Of a DNA stretch of 64,000 nt, positions 10,997-23,577 are shown one piece after another. The position numbers and the translations under genes were made by a program. The stretch spans positions 35,199,832 to 35,263,831 of the forward strand of contig NC_081830.1 of the NCBI RefSeq assembly GCF_030867095.1, in the 5' to 3' direction. The notes under the pieces are model-generated. The model did no database searches. It was not told the DNA's origin and saw only the letters and a list, made by a program, of their open reading frames with translations. The stretch comes from Alligator mississippiensis (taxonomy: Eukaryota > Chordata > Crocodylia > Alligatoridae). The first letter of the stretch is position 1. Each line of letters opens with the position of its first letter.

Positions 10997-12723
10997 CCAT
11001 GATTCTTTTTCTAAGAAGGAAAAAAAATAAGCATAGCAACCAATATAGCCAGCTAACAAAACAATTAACAGCATTGGGAGCTAAGAAATCCAGTTTCCAT
11101 ACATGATACTACCTTGAATAAGTCACCTGAGCTGAGATTTTGGGAGCTGATGTAAAACACTTGGTCTGAAATATTTTGAGAACCTTTTATTCAATAAAAT
11201 TTAATTCCTAACACCCTTCAGCACCCATAGAAACTCTTTATCTGAATATATTATGTGTGGTTGTCCTATGTCTGTGAATCCAGAGAAGATGCAACTCATA
11301 AACTTCTTACCTAAGGGAGAAAAAGACAAAAATAAACAAAAAAGCAAAAATACAACTTTTGTATTAAAATAAATTAAGGTGGGTGAAATATAGATTTCCA
11401 CAAGAACTATTGAGGGGATAAAAGCAGTGAGAAGGGGCAATAGCTCCTAATTATCCAAGTGTTTTTATTATTCAGGTTACCTGTTTCTTCATGGAAAATT
11501 GAAAATATTTTTGGGAAAGAGACTTGCTTTGGAATTAAGTAAAAAACAAGTTTTGCTGCCAAAAATGTTAAAAGTTAAAATACTGTTTTCAACTCATCCT
11601 ACAGAGGATTTCTCTTGCCATGCATTCTGACTAAAAAGAATTGTTCAGAGTAGTTGCATCTATGGCCAACCTACCGTTACTAAGAGACAACCTTCTGCAG
11701 GGCATTCTCCATTTTCACAGGCCGCCTATACTCCCCTCCCATCCCCAACAACTTTGAAGTAGGTGTGGAGAAAAAAGGAATTTGGTTCCTCAGACCCACT
11801 ATTCCTGGAGGGCATTTGGATTTCAGTGAAACTGAAAAGGAAGCAGCAAAAAATAGATATTGCCTATTAGGAGTTGCTTACATAAGGCTTTCAAGACCAA
11901 ATTCAAAGACCTAGCTAAGCCTCGATGCCCTTTGGAACTAGCCATTTTCTGTAGGAATGATAATCTCTGGGTTGTATAAAACCTACTTTTGATGGCATTG
12001 AAAGATGCTATCACCTGATTTTCAAAGATCTACATTTTCACAAAGTTTTGGTGAAGTTAGTGAAGATTTATGATTGCTCAACACACCTGGATCCAGTAGC
12101 ATAACTAAGAGTGGGCAGGAGGCACATCTGCCCTGGGTGCAAAGTTAGAAGCAGCACTGGAATTGCTCACCACCATTGTGGAGTTCCTGCACTAGCAGCA
12201 AGCGTAGACCCATTCATGCAGGGATTTCTAAATAGTCCACAGTTGCTGTTGCTTTAAGTGCAACAGCTGGGGTTAGTGGACCATAAGGCTGTGCGTGACA
12301 ACAGCAGCTCAGTCAGAGACTGTTTAAAAGTTCCCAGAATGGGTAAGCCATAGGGCTGCTCTTGCTACCAGAGCACAAGATCCCTTCATCTATTGGTTCA
12401 CAAGAGAGTACACTTGGCATTAATATTTATTTAATATTGCAGTGGTAATTTTTCTGACCCCTTGGGAACAAGAGCCTATGCTGGAACCCAAGCCCCAGCC
12501 TCAACCCCAAAGTCTATGGAAGTATCTGTCTTGCTGAATCATGCATGTTCTTCCTTGTTTGCTTACTTTTCTTACCAAATATCTCCCTTGCTGTTGGGCC
12601 CCTGCTTCCAACTACATAAACTTTCAATTTTTCTTTATCCAATGAATATTAAATGAAGGTGCCATAGGTCAGCTTCAAGAATGGGGCTGGAGAGTAGTCT
12701 GTCTAATGCCTAAAACCTTTCTT
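10997..12723. other. Spacer, possibly with an old repeat
   Basis: Mostly AT-rich. Around 12090-12420 the composition becomes more balanced ('gggcaggaggcacatctgcc', 'cagttgctgttgctttaagt'), which suggests a diverged transposon. I cannot define ends or family. No gene seen. Confidence 0.4.
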
Positions 12724-13563
12724 GGGCTAAGTACAGACAGTCAAAAAGCCTGAGACTGAATCTATTAAGTCTTTCCAGGTTAGTCTAAACTGCAGAGATT
12801 AAAATGAGAAACAACTGGACATGCATTCACTTTTGATTCAGGAAATGCAGTCACATGTCTGCAGTGACTCAGGCCAGAAGCTGGTGGGCACTAAAGCATG
12901 GTTCTTTGGCACGTAGCCAACATGGGCTATGTGTTCATTTCCTCTTCCTGTTGTACCCAAGGTCTTTGGGATTTGCACCCCAGAATCACAGAAGCAGTAC
13001 TCTGCAGGGTTGTTCATCACTTCCTCTTCCTGCTTCCAGGTGCCTCTGGGATCTGTAGTCCACAGTTGCAGCCAGCAGTAACTTTCAGTAAGTTTGGCAG
13101 GGCAGGGCAGGGCAGGGCAGGGCAGTTCTGTACTTGGGGGAAGGTGGGATTTAACCGAGGGAAGTGGGGTTTAACCCCCCTTCCTGGTCCCAGACCCCAG
13201 ATGGGGTTTGCCTGGGTGGGGGGGGAGACCCTGACTCCCCCTCCCCCACGCCAACCCTTCTCTGATGCAACAGACAACAGCCGAACCAAGGGCTGGAAAG
13301 CATGCTGGGGGACTCTGATTTAAATTAAACCAGAAATAGATCTGGGACAGAAGTTTCATAAACTGGTTTGACCCAAATCTGTTAAGTCTGATACTACATT
13401 TTACCAGGTTTATCTTAAACCAGGTTCAACCATTTTGAAACTTCTGTCAATGTAAGGGGAAGAGAGAGGAGGAAGGGACTTCTTCTGAACTTCTGTTCTG
13501 TTACAGTGTTAAACCAGTTTCTGATGACTTAAACTAGTTTATGTTTAACTTCTGTCCCTAGCC
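12724..13563. mobile_element. Non-autonomous DNA transposon with terminal inverted repeats
   Basis: The left end GGGCTAAGTACAGACAGTCA resembles the reverse complement of the right end, GGCTAGGGACAGAAGTTAAA. Sub-terminal sequence on both sides contains repeated 'aaaccaggtt/aaactagttt' phrases. The interior has a GC-rich core with a (GGCAG)n-like minisatellite at about 13098-13125. The open frames here (for example 12898-13323) cross this low-complexity core and are not convincing genes. I could not find a clear target duplication. Confidence 0.55.
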
Positions 13564-14659
13564 TTAGTGTTTAGAGCACGCTATTGTGAAGCAGTAGGTC
13601 ACTGCTTGAATTGCATTGTATATTGTTTGCTAGTATTAGGGAATTTTAGTTAACAAAGATGGTTCTCCTGTTTTTCCTTGTGTGATCTCTGTGGGACAAC
13701 AACACCACAGATACCCCAAAAATGTATTTTCAGAGACTTGATCAAGGTAAAATAGCATCATGCTTAGGCACCTAATTCCATTTTGATGACAGTATATGGA
13801 ATCTGGTGCTTAGTCTTCAGTTGTATGAGGAAAAGTCAAAATAGTCAAAGAAAAGAATACATGTACAAAGTAGGGAGATCTACTATATGGAGCCACTTGC
13901 CTCACTGTGCCATGCCCAAAACCATATTGCGGGAGTCTCCCTCGGCGAGCCTAGAGCTGGCTGTCCCGCTTCCTGGAGAACACCCGCAAGCCTGGGGCAA
14001 TGCTGCCACCACCCGGGCACTGGTCTCTGGTAGGGCTCGGTGCAGCCTGGGGCACACAGACCCTGTGAACCTTGGGGATGCTTTGTCCACAGTAATATTT
14101 CTGAGTGCTTCGTTCAGCCTAAAGCATCCCCTGATAGCATCAGGAAAACTGAGGAAAAATTAACAGACAAATTTCGCTGGCCAAGCTCTGTGGCTTAAAG
14201 GCCTCTCTGCTCCCACCACAGTAACACAGCAAGGCAAACTGTAACCCAACACCTTTATTGGGGGGAAGGGGAGGAGTAGAATGAGGAAGTCAGAATACAC
14301 TTTGAGCAAACATAAGAATGCAAATCTTTACAGAGACTGGACACAGTAATCCTTTTAAGAAGTGAGTGGCCTACACATAATTCCTAACTCCTGGCAGGTT
14401 TCCAGGTTTTTCCTTACAGAAAATCACCAGGCAGCAGCCTGGGGCATTTGCTTGCAGTTTTCAAAATGCCTGCCAGAAGGAAGAGAGAGCTCCCCCCCTC
14501 TCCCATTAGGAATTTCATCTGGCCAGGTCACCTGATTGACCAGCCTGAATCAAGAAGAAAACCAGGAGAGAGAGAGAGATCACTTGGGCTGACCCAAGTA
14601 AGGGGAAAAGAGACAGGGAGGAGATTTCTTCATACATGTATTATTAAAAGTATTCACTG
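13564..14659. other. Spacer with an unclassified GC-richer block
   Basis: The block at about 13900-14110 is locally GC-rich ('cctggagaacacccgcaagc', 'ggcactggtctctggtaggg') and may be part of an old mobile element. I do not recognise a family. The rest is ordinary spacer. Confidence 0.35.
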
Positions 14660-15450
14660 GGCTTGTCTACTCACGTAGTTACATGCACCTAAACTTAATG
14701 TACTCTTGTTTAAGGTGCATTAAGGTGATCTAGGTGTGCATCGACACAGAGATGCACTAATGCACATTAAATATAAGCTGGCATAGCTAAATTATATTAC
14801 CCCACGTGTAGTCATGCTAATGCACATTAAGTGTCTACACATGGACTACTGCAGCTTTTTTTTTACTTTTTCTTTTTTTTTTATGGCTGTAAGGGAGCTC
14901 AGAAGATCATTGCATCCAGCTTCCTGCCCTAGGGGCAGGAAGTCAGCTAGGGTCAAAGGATCCCAGCAGATAGGCACCCAAATGTTTCTTAAAAGAGTCC
15001 AGAGCAGGTGCTTGCACCACCTCTGGAGGCAGTCTATTCCAGGCCTTGGGAGCTCATACAGTAAAGAAGTTTTTCCTTGTGTCCAGCCTAAAATGGTCTT
15101 GGAGGAGTTTGTGACCATTCGACCTTGTCATCCCTTGGGGTGCTCTGGTAAACAGGTGTTTTCCCAGATCCTGATGTACACCCCTTATATACTTATATGC
15201 AGCCACTAAGTCACCCCTGAGCCTTCACTTTTCCAGGCTGAAGCCTCCCATGGCTCTCGGCCTCTCATCATATGGCCTGTTCTCCTGCACTCTGATTGTC
15301 CGCGTGGCTCTCCTCTGGACTAATGCGCTGGCTTAGCTATGCCAGCATAAATTTGGTACTTAATTTAAGCAGGTGTCAAATTTAGGCATAATTAGCTTAA
15401 AATCACCATTTTTAAGGTGCATTTAGGGCACACACGTGTGGACAAGCACC
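14660..15450. mobile_element. MITE containing a nested CR1
   Basis: The left end GGGCTTGTCTACTCACGTAG is matched by the reverse complement of the right end, GGTGCTTGTCCACACGTGTG. Flanks contain repeated 'taatgcacattaa' phrases typical of such reptile MITEs. A CR1 fragment interrupts it (about 14855-15325), so the MITE is older than that CR1. No target duplication is clear. A further inverted repeat at the right border (15391-15428 with 15447-15484) means the true right end could lie near 15484. Confidence 0.6.
14855..15325 (-). mobile_element. CR1-type LINE fragment nested in a MITE
   Basis: The plus-strand text reads as reversed CR1 3' sequence: 'gcaggtgcttgcaccacctc', 'agtaaagaagtttttccttg', 'tatatgcagccactaagtca', 'cgtggctctcctctggac'. 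It is more diverged than the 9936 copy and from a different CR1 subfamily. A T-rich tract at 14855-14882 lies at its 3' side, so on the element strand it ends in an A-rich tail, which is unusual for CR1. All frames are broken. Confidence 0.65.
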
Positions 15451-15484
15451 CTCAATGCACCTTAAAATGTGATTTTAGGCTAAT
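15391..15484. repeat. Inverted repeat at a MITE border
   Basis: Arms of about 38 bp ('attagcttaaaatcacc...' at 15391-15428 and '...gattttaggctaat' at 15447-15484) are near-perfect reverse complements separated by 18 bp. They could be the facing ends of two MITEs or the true end of the element at 14660. Confidence 0.6.
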
Positions 15485-17634
15485 CAATTTCAAGACAATA
15501 ATATAAATTATTAACTCAGTTCTATGGAAGATGTGTTCCCTCAGCCCATCTGACTTGCTTTTAGTTGATAGAACTACTCAAGAATTGCTGGGAATAGATG
15601 GTTTGGGTCATGTAAGAAATTCATTGGAATCTGGAATTCCCATGGCATAGCATAGGAAATCTCAAAATTATTATTATTTTTTTTTTTTGGAAAACAAATT
15701 AAAATGTTGAAATTTCTTTCTGAACAAGACTTTGAAATTTCATTATGCAACAAATAAAATTATATTTTGTTTTTTTCATGTTCATAGTAAAACATCCCAG
15801 TTTGACCAAAATTGTTTCAATCTTTCATAGCATTACTTCTTTGCTGTTGTAGAACATGGCAGTTGAGCAGTTCAACTATTCATTTCTAGCTGAACCTTTG
15901 GGCCAATGAACCTAAATAAGTGAAAATTTGGCCATCCCAAGTAGATCAGTAAGCTAGGGATCTAGCCAGTTGGGAAACTAGAGAACCAGCACATCCATGG
16001 ATGTAACGGATGCAACCTCCAAGAGAACCTGTGAAATGTACACCCTGCTTATCTACCACTTTTTGTGCTAGGTAACCAGTAAGGGACCCTAGTGTTAGGC
16101 AAGGATTTTGGGTGGCCATCTAACCAGAGGCATACCAGGTCCCTGTCAAGATGATAGGCTATTTAGATATAGGGGTTTTTTCCCTGATAGACACACTCTG
16201 ATGGCTTGAAAATGGTATTTAAAGTTTGTTTTATGGGAATTGGATTATAGATATATGTATATATATATATTAGAATGGTTCAGGATGGGCAACAGGGGTT
16301 AATTATTTTTTTAAAATCCTAAGTCTCACACGCACAGTTTTACACAGCCTTTGAGGCAAACAGGCTGTCTAAAAACAAGGACACACAATGTTGGAAAGTG
16401 GGAGCATGTACCACACTGTTCCATAACATGAAATAAGGTGGCACCATCTTGCAAGGCCAAAGAATGGGGCCTGAAATTCCTGTTTTGGGAAGGGTGTGCA
16501 TGTGATGATCTTGGAATATGCTGACGGAACATAACATAGATGGTGTGATGAACACAGAGAGACCAATCAGTGATAGCCATGGATCAAGAGTCATCAGGAG
16601 GTGAAGGGAATACAAAAACAAAGACTTGAGGGTAACAAATGGTCCCTCCCTGTCCCTTCATGTTCTCCTCCTCCCTGATAAGGGCTCCAAGAAGGGGCGA
16701 AGGTTTGGGGTCCCTGAAAAGGGTCCCCATCCCCAGGAGGGGGTCCCTGAGGCCAGACAGAGGGCACACCATCAGCCTGTCTCATCCACCCTACTGGAAT
16801 GGGGTATGGGCCTCAGAATCCCACCTCCAGGCTGCTGACATGCTGACATCTGATACCTAAGAGACAGCCTTAGAGTGAAGCCTGCATCCTGGCCAGACAT
16901 TCCTTGACTCTGATAACAGCCCTAGAGTTGTTAGCTATAGAATTGCTTGATTGTCTGTATTGCTTCTTTTTTGTTATCATTATGTATCAATAATTTTTCC
17001 TATTACTGAATGGAAAGGTTGTGGTTGTTCTGAGGCTGGGTCTTCCCTTAAAACAAGGCATCTGGGTCCTAAATCCAGAGCCAACACACTCCTTCCCCAC
17101 CATGGATTGATGGGTTTGCAAGGAACCAGAGAAGTAGTCTGATTGTCTGGACAGCCAGTGGGTTAAAAAAAAAATCCTCCTTATATCATTCCTTTCTAAA
17201 GTGTCAGTGGCATTGACCAGTTTCTATGTAATTCTTCATTTCCAGTGCATCAGCATTTTCCAGTAGAGAATTGCACTGCCATACTTTTGGATCATCTCCA
17301 GTGACTAATTAAATTCAGTTACTCTGGCCTTTTTTAGATAATAGAGTTAGCCATTATAAGGGCCTCATCCAGAAATATTTAAGTCAATGTCAGGTCCTAT
17401 GTTCAAACGTCTACCCTGGCTCATGCGTTTATTAGTGGAGGTTATGGTGGTGATAATAATGATGTCTTAAGGATCACACTCAAATTTATTTTGAATTTAT
17501 ACACCCAAACTTTCCTTTAACTTAAAGCAATTATTCTTGCTTAGTGTAATAAGGCCAGGTCACAACCCTGGACTCAGCTGGTCCCAATCAGAAGATATGG
17601 GGAATTCAACCCCTGAGACAGCACGTAAGCAGTA
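15485..17634. other. Spacer with no recognised gene
   Basis: AT-rich to 16580, with a TA-rich microsatellite at about 16245-16272. From 16600 to 16860 the sequence is GC-richer with overlapping short frames on both strands that look like composition effects. No OR remnant or RNA gene was seen. Confidence 0.45.
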
Positions 17635-17750
17635 GGAGTGTGCAAAATGGGCCATATTTGATTCAGATTTGGTCTGAATTGGGGACAGTGATTTGATTTG
17701 TTGATTGGGATCACTGCCCCCAATTCGATTCAGCCAAATCCAGATCTAAA
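17635..17750. mobile_element. Truncated foldback/MITE end (GGAGTGTGCAAAATGGGC family)
   Basis: Begins just after TA (17633-17634) with GGAGTGTGCAAAATGGGC, followed by 'gattcagatttggtctgaat' and its partner 'attcgattcagccaaatcca'. This is the same family as the complete 793-bp element at 41266-42058. Only the left part is present. The right part was lost or displaced before or when the CR1 at 17800 arrived. Confidence 0.6.
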
Positions 17751-17799
17751 TAGTATTAAATAGGTACTTTGCATCGGTTTTTCATCAGTCCCATGGCAT

Positions 17800-19456
17800 G
17801 CCCATGCCTGCTACAGGACAGGGAAGTCCGGGTGAGGGTGATCACCTGCCCTCCATTAATGCTGACTTCATGAAGGAACATCTTGAGAAGCTGGATACCT
17901 TAGAGTCAGCCGGCCCTGACAATCTTCACCCCAGGGTACTCAAGGAGTTGGCAAGCATCATAGCCCAGCCTCTAGCACAGATCTTTGAAAACTCTTGGTG
18001 CTCTGGTGTAGTGCCCGAAGACTGGAAGAAGGCCAATGTGGTGCCTATCTTCAAGAAAAGGAGGAAAGTGGATCCGGCTAACTATAGGCCCATTAGCCTG
18101 ACTTCTATCCCGGGAAAAATCTTAGAAAAGTTTATTAAAGAGGTCATCTTTAATGGATTGGCCGATGCCAACATCTTAAGGGATAACCAGCACGGGTTTG
18201 TTGTGGGTAGGTCTTGCTTGACCAATCTCATTTCCTTCTACGACCAGGTGACCTATCACCTGGACAAGGGAGAAGAGATTGATGTCATATATCTTGACTT
18301 CAAAAAAGCCTTCGATCTGGTATCCCATGATCACCTCTTAGTGAAACTGGCCAATTGTCGCCTTGGGTCCACCACGATCCACTGGCTGGAAAATTGGCTC
18401 CGGGGTCAGGCCCAGAGGGTAGTAATTGATGGAAGTCACTCATCATGGTGTCCTGTGACCAGTGGGGTCCCCCAAGGCTCTGTCCTTGGACCCATACTGT
18501 TCAACATCTTCATTAATGATATGGACACTGGAGTCAGAAGCGGACTGGCCAAGTTCGCCAATGATACCAAACTTTGGGGCAAAGCATCCACACCAGAAGA
18601 CAGGCAGGTAATCCAGGCTGACCTGGACAGGCTCAGCAAGTGGGCAGATGAGAATCTGATGGTGTTCAACGCTGATAAATGCAAGGTTCTCCACCTTGGA
18701 AAGAAAAACCCACAGCATCCTTATAGGCTCGGCAGGGCTATGCTGGCTAGCACTATGGAAGAAAGAGACTTGGGGGTCATCATTGACCACAAGATGAACA
18801 TGAGCCTGTAATGCGATGCTGTGGCTAGTAAAGCGACCAAAACGCTGGCTTGCATCCATAGATGCTTCTCAAGCAAATCCCGGGATGTCATTCTCCCCTT
18901 GTACTCGGCCTTGGTGAGGCCGCAGCTGGAGTACTGCATCCAGTTTTGGGCTCCACAATTCAAAAAGGATGTGGACAAGCTTGAGAGATTCCAGAGAAGA
19001 GCCACGCACATGATCAGAAGTCAGGGAAGCAGACCCTACGATGACAGGCTGAGAGCTATGGGGCTCTTTAGCCTAGAAAAGCACAGGCTCAGAGGTGATC
19101 TGATGGCCACCTATAAGTTTATTAGGGGTGACCACCAGTATCTGGGGGAACGTTTGTTCACCAGAGCGCCCCAAGGGATGACAACTAGGTCAAACGGTCA
19201 TAAACTACTACAAGACTGTTTCAGGCTGGACAGAAGGAAGAATTTCTTTACTGTCCGAGCCCCCAAGGTCTGGAACAGCCTGCCACCGGAGGTGGTTCAA
19301 GCGCCTACATTGAACACCTTCAAGAGCAAACTGGATGCTTATCTTGCTGGGATCCTAAGATCACAGCTGACTTCCTGCCCTTTGGGCAGGGGGCTGGACT
19401 CGATAATCTTCCGAGGTCCTCTCTCACCCATTGACACACCAACTGCTGAAACTTCC
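17800..19456 (+). mobile_element. CR1 LINE, reverse transcriptase to 3' end
   Basis: 5'-truncated CR1 carrying most of the reverse transcriptase and the C-terminal region of ORF2. Motifs in order: [39 protein letters not shown], the catalytic [29 protein letters not shown], then FANDTKLWG where CR1 normally has FADD, then the C-terminal block RPQLEYCIQFWAPQF and KVWNSLPPEVV. The frame runs from 17798 to 19465 and is broken by a single in-frame TAA at 18809-18811. It therefore looks fairly young. The catalytic Asp to Asn change would inactivate the enzyme. The element lacks the endonuclease and ORF1. Confidence 0.9.
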
Positions 19457-19461
19457 TTAGC

Positions 19462-19605
19462 CTGATGAAGGGTTTTTGAACCCAAAAGCTTGCTTAATAA
19501 CTATTCTCCAACCATTTGGGTTGGTCTAATAAAAGATATCAGATTCACCGAAGGAACTTTGTCTGCCTATGTCCTTAGACCAACACGGCTACAACCTACA
19601 CACCT
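19462..19605 (+). mobile_element. Penelope-like element end with hammerhead-like core
   Basis: Starts 'ctgatgaagggtttttgaac', continues 'aaaagcttgcttaataa', then 'ttgggttggtctaataaaag' and ends 'gaccaacacggctacaacct'. The first 30 bases have the layout of a hammerhead ribozyme core: CTGATGA, a small stem-loop (GGGT...ACCC), then an A-rich core before GC. Penelope-like elements are known to carry such motifs in their terminal repeats. It lies immediately after the CR1 3' end, so one inserted next to or carried the other. Confidence 0.6.
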
Positions 19606-21232
19606 GCTAAATGTTTTATTAACCTAGGCCTTTCATAAAATCCCAGCCTTCTTTTTCATCAACCCTACTTTGTGGAATCAAGGAGGACTCTAATCCCTCA
19701 GTTTATCCATGCCTGAAATAGTCTACCTTGTTGCATTAAAGTTAATTTATTCTAATATGACTTTGCAAAGGGGCTTCAAAGTGGGAGCAGATAAATTATA
19801 TTTATAATCATTTTCAGGACTTTTTAACTTGGCAGAATGGTAAAAATATATACTAGTCCCATTAGTTTAACAACTGGGAAATTCATCTGGCCTCAATATA
19901 CTGAAAGTTAATGACTTACATGCTTCATTGATTGGGGGCCCAACTCTATATGTTGTTTCTGCTGCTGAAGTAACCAATGAAATAATAAGACTTCCCATAA
20001 TCTCAGCGGAAGTATTGCCCAGGGACAATGTCCCAAGGTGGGGCTTCACAATTTATTCAACGGCTTCAACTAAAAATGCAGACAAATCCTTTGGAGTCAT
20101 TCTGGAGTTGGACACACTTTTTTAGAGAGGTAAGCGCAAATGGATATCATGAAGTCTTATGAATGTCTAAGCAGCTCTCACTCTTTGATTCAAAATGTGT
20201 CCTTTTAGGGACTAATCTGCCACTTTGAAGGTAAGGGAAGCCTTGGTAGCCAATAGCAAGTATCCAAACTGGGAAAACTCAAAGAGGTAAAGTGCTTACA
20301 GGCATCTTTTAAATGATCAGGATAAAAAACACAAAACAAAACATTTATTCTGTATGAGTTGGGGAGAGAATAAAAAACTAAGTTCTTAATTATAATTGGT
20401 TGGAAACTGGAGATATCAAATAATGTAGGTGATTCCTTTGCCTGTTTTTTAATCTAAATTTGGAATTCTTTTACTAGTTTAGTGTATATTGCCACCCTGA
20501 TATGCACTTGAGTAATGGAGACAATATGCCCTTTCTAGTCACTATACAGGAAGTCAGACAGACAGATTTCAGAACTGGAACTGTTTTTGAACACACACAT
20601 AACATTCTTAGGAATTTGTTTACCTTCTTTTTAGATGAACATCAGTATTAAAATTAGGTCATGCTTGTGACTATTTTTGTCTTCCTGTCTATTCATCCAT
20701 TCATCTATGTATTTGTATGAAGCGTCTACATGAAACTGAAATTCACAAAGGTTTGGGTGCCTAACTCTCAGCCTTCTTCGGAGTATTCCAGTTTAGATAC
20801 CATTTATGTTTTTTAAATTTTGGTAGTACTCTGTAAAATTCACTTAAATGTGCCACTTCTTTTGTTTTTTAGAATATTTGTTGACCTGTTATTGAACATG
20901 AACATAAAATGTCCTAGTTTGTGTACTATATGAAATGTACAGATCCAAAGATGAAAGTAGTTGAAGTGAGCTTTTCAATTAACTACTGTGAACTTTGGAT
21001 CTAGTTTCAAATGAGCTGATCTTTTCCCCCTGTATAATAAGGAATCTGGATTGTCAATATTGAAATCAAGTGGGCCTATGCCAAAATAAATTAGAAAAAA
21101 GTCAGGACCGATATTATACACGGACATTATTTTGACTGTCTCCCACAACGATTCTTATTAGGTGAAATTCTCCTTTCTCTCACATTTAGCTACTAATTCA
21201 TGGTAACTTCAGTACATCCAACTACATTCCAG
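19606..21232. other. Spacer with no recognised gene
   Basis: AT-rich intergenic DNA. The frames at 19867-20125 on both strands are mirror images of one composition and have no family match. Nothing else supported. Confidence 0.5.
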
Positions 21233-21388
21233 CAGGGCTTTCCAAACTGTTTATGGGTTGCAGTTGGTCCACAAGACTATGGTGAGTGGTGCACAGTTGA
21301 TCTGAACTTTATGTAAGAGTGTGTGCAAATGTTGAGAGATTTTCACTGTTGGTAGTGGACCATTGGTTTAAAAAGTTTGTAACCATTG
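21233..21388. mobile_element. hAT-like MITE
   Basis: Left end CAGGGCTTTCCAAACTGTTT, right end 'aaaaagtttgtaaccattg'. These have the look of hAT (Charlie-like) terminal repeats, which usually begin CAG followed by a phrase like 'GGTTCCCAAACTTTTT'. Sub-terminal 'ttggtccac' and 'gtggaccattgg' also pair. Length 156 bp. An 8-bp target duplication is not clear. Confidence 0.55.
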
Positions 21389-23577
21389 ATCTAAAGTGCA
21401 AATAAGGGTACAATGTAGCCACACATCTATAATGGTAACATCCTAATGTGTCTCTATGCACAATGCCTAGGAGAAATTTTGCTTGTTTAACTCAAGTGTG
21501 TCTAGCTTGAACATTTTGCATGTACTAAGACTGAAGTTTCCAAGAAAGCCTAAAAAAAATCAGATATCCAACTGTCTTTGAGTCAGAAATCGAAATTTCT
21601 AAGGCTTCTTTTGAAAATGTCTATTTAAATCTATTGACAAGCAGTTCATTTATTAATTTAAAGTTACTCAAACAAATTTTAAAACAAAAACATTTTTGGA
21701 GAAACAGGACTGCTGCTTCAATGGGTAGATATTTCAGTGTTAGGAGATGTTGATTTTGATCCCACAGGGGTGTCCCTATTGATTTCAGTGAACTAATGAG
21801 AGAGAACATTCCCAAGCAGTGTCACTAAATTCATTCAGTGGCCTGATGCTTCTGAGATCTCCAGTATTTACAACAGAGGTTGAATTCAAGAAGTGTCATA
21901 AAGGCTCATGACTTCAGTGGAGGTAACCCTAATCTTACGCAACCAAGCATATCAAGGGTTCTGGTACAAATTTATATTAATGTGTGACTCCACTGTCTCC
22001 AGTAAAGCTATACTTAATTTATAATGATGCACCCTAATTTTGCTTCCATTATCCAAAAGAATTATAACAAAGGGAAAAATATAAAATATAAACACAGAAC
22101 ACAGAGAATTTAAACCCAAATAAGCTTATTTCCATGTCTTCTGCCTTTTCTTCTCCTCACCTGGACCCTACTGTTACCTTTTCCCCATTACCATTTCCAT
22201 TCCACTGCATCTGATACACAGCCTCTGCAACAACTAACTGACCATCCTTTAAAATAGAACTGGATAAAGGGAGGCAGTAGGAACACAGCCCTCCAGAGAA
22301 GACTAAAAATCCAGAAAATTAACAGTTAGCTTGCTTGAAAGTGTTACAGGGATAGTCAAGAGTTCAAATTTCATGCTTAAGACAGGGCTTTTCTCCCTTT
22401 GAGGAAAGACTAATATGACATTTAAACTGTCGAGCTTTGATGCAGATTATCGGTTCTAAAAACTACAATGATGTAAACAGAAAGTAAAAGAGCCAAATTG
22501 TCTTCTTTTCCATACTATTTTATTGAGGCTTTGCCTTCCTGCCTGCCTGCCTTCCTTTCAAATAAATATGTGTAATGTTGTAAGCAAACCAAGAATCATA
22601 TGAATAGCATATAGGAGATAAGATTACATGTTACATAACACTATGCTTCTATTAATATCAGCAATATGCTTTTGTCTTTGTTTTTTAAACTTCAGGATTT
22701 TGGATGGTATCTTCATGACAACTACACTGCTAAACTAAGGGAAAGAATTAATCCCCTCTGCCGACATTTCATTCATTCTTTTTTCTACAACTGGACAAAA
22801 GAGATCCTGAATGTCTCTCTTCCAAAGTGAAATAATTAAGACACTAGAAACTAGCCCCTTGAACTTAATTAATCTATAATCAAAATGGGAATAATAAGTG
22901 TTTATCAAATACTTATCTATAACTATATTGTATATTTAGTTTTGCAGTGGTACGTCTATACACTGTTGTGATTGCCATCCTATTAAGAGACATGGAGGCA
23001 ACTAAATAAGGAGTTAGGTATCACACAGGAATAGAGAGAAAAAGATTGGCAGCTATTACCTACCTATGGCTCCTATGGAACTTTTCCTTAATAACTACCT
23101 CAATTAAAATTAATACAGAAAACCTAGCTTATTGATATGCATTCTTAAAACATACAGTTTACATTATATGTTGTAACTTGTGACATACGTTTTGTGCCTT
23201 ATTACATACATCTAATTGCATGTATATATGAATCTTACAATTCTCAGGCATACTAATCTGTTTTATAAATTATTACATCTGCTTTATTGTAGAGTAGAAT
23301 TCCTGATAGACTGATTACTTCTGGCACAGCATAATAAGCCTTAAAATGTTTTGTTTCAGGGGAAGTAAAATTTGAGAACCTGGGTTCAAAAGTGGGAATG
23401 TTTCCCATACAATTGGAAATAGATTTTGCCAGCATCTACTCACTTAATGGAAAAATAGTCCAGGACCTTTCATGTTTTGAAACCATGTAGCTTGTGGTAG
23501 GTGCTCAATACAGAGCCATATTAGACAGACAGGCAGACAGATAGATGCATAGATATGGGCTTGTGCTATGACTTTAG
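21389..23577. other. Spacer upstream of the OR10A-like gene
   Basis: AT-rich DNA with no gene. It includes a CCTG/CCTT microsatellite at 22538-22560 and a short GACA/GATA tract at 23524-23556 just before the OR. 'ctatgactttag' at 23565-23577 ends in AG directly before the ATG and could be the 3' splice site joining a non-coding 5' exon. Confidence 0.5.

Noticed and set aside
13783-14163. 126-codon plus-strand frame
   Set aside because: The N-terminal half is AT-rich spacer and the rest a GC-rich block. No domain or family seen, and an antisense frame of 62 codons covers the same block.
16600-16860. Cluster of 60-93 codon frames on both strands
   Set aside because: GC-richer spacer with mutually overlapping frames, no start context or family match.
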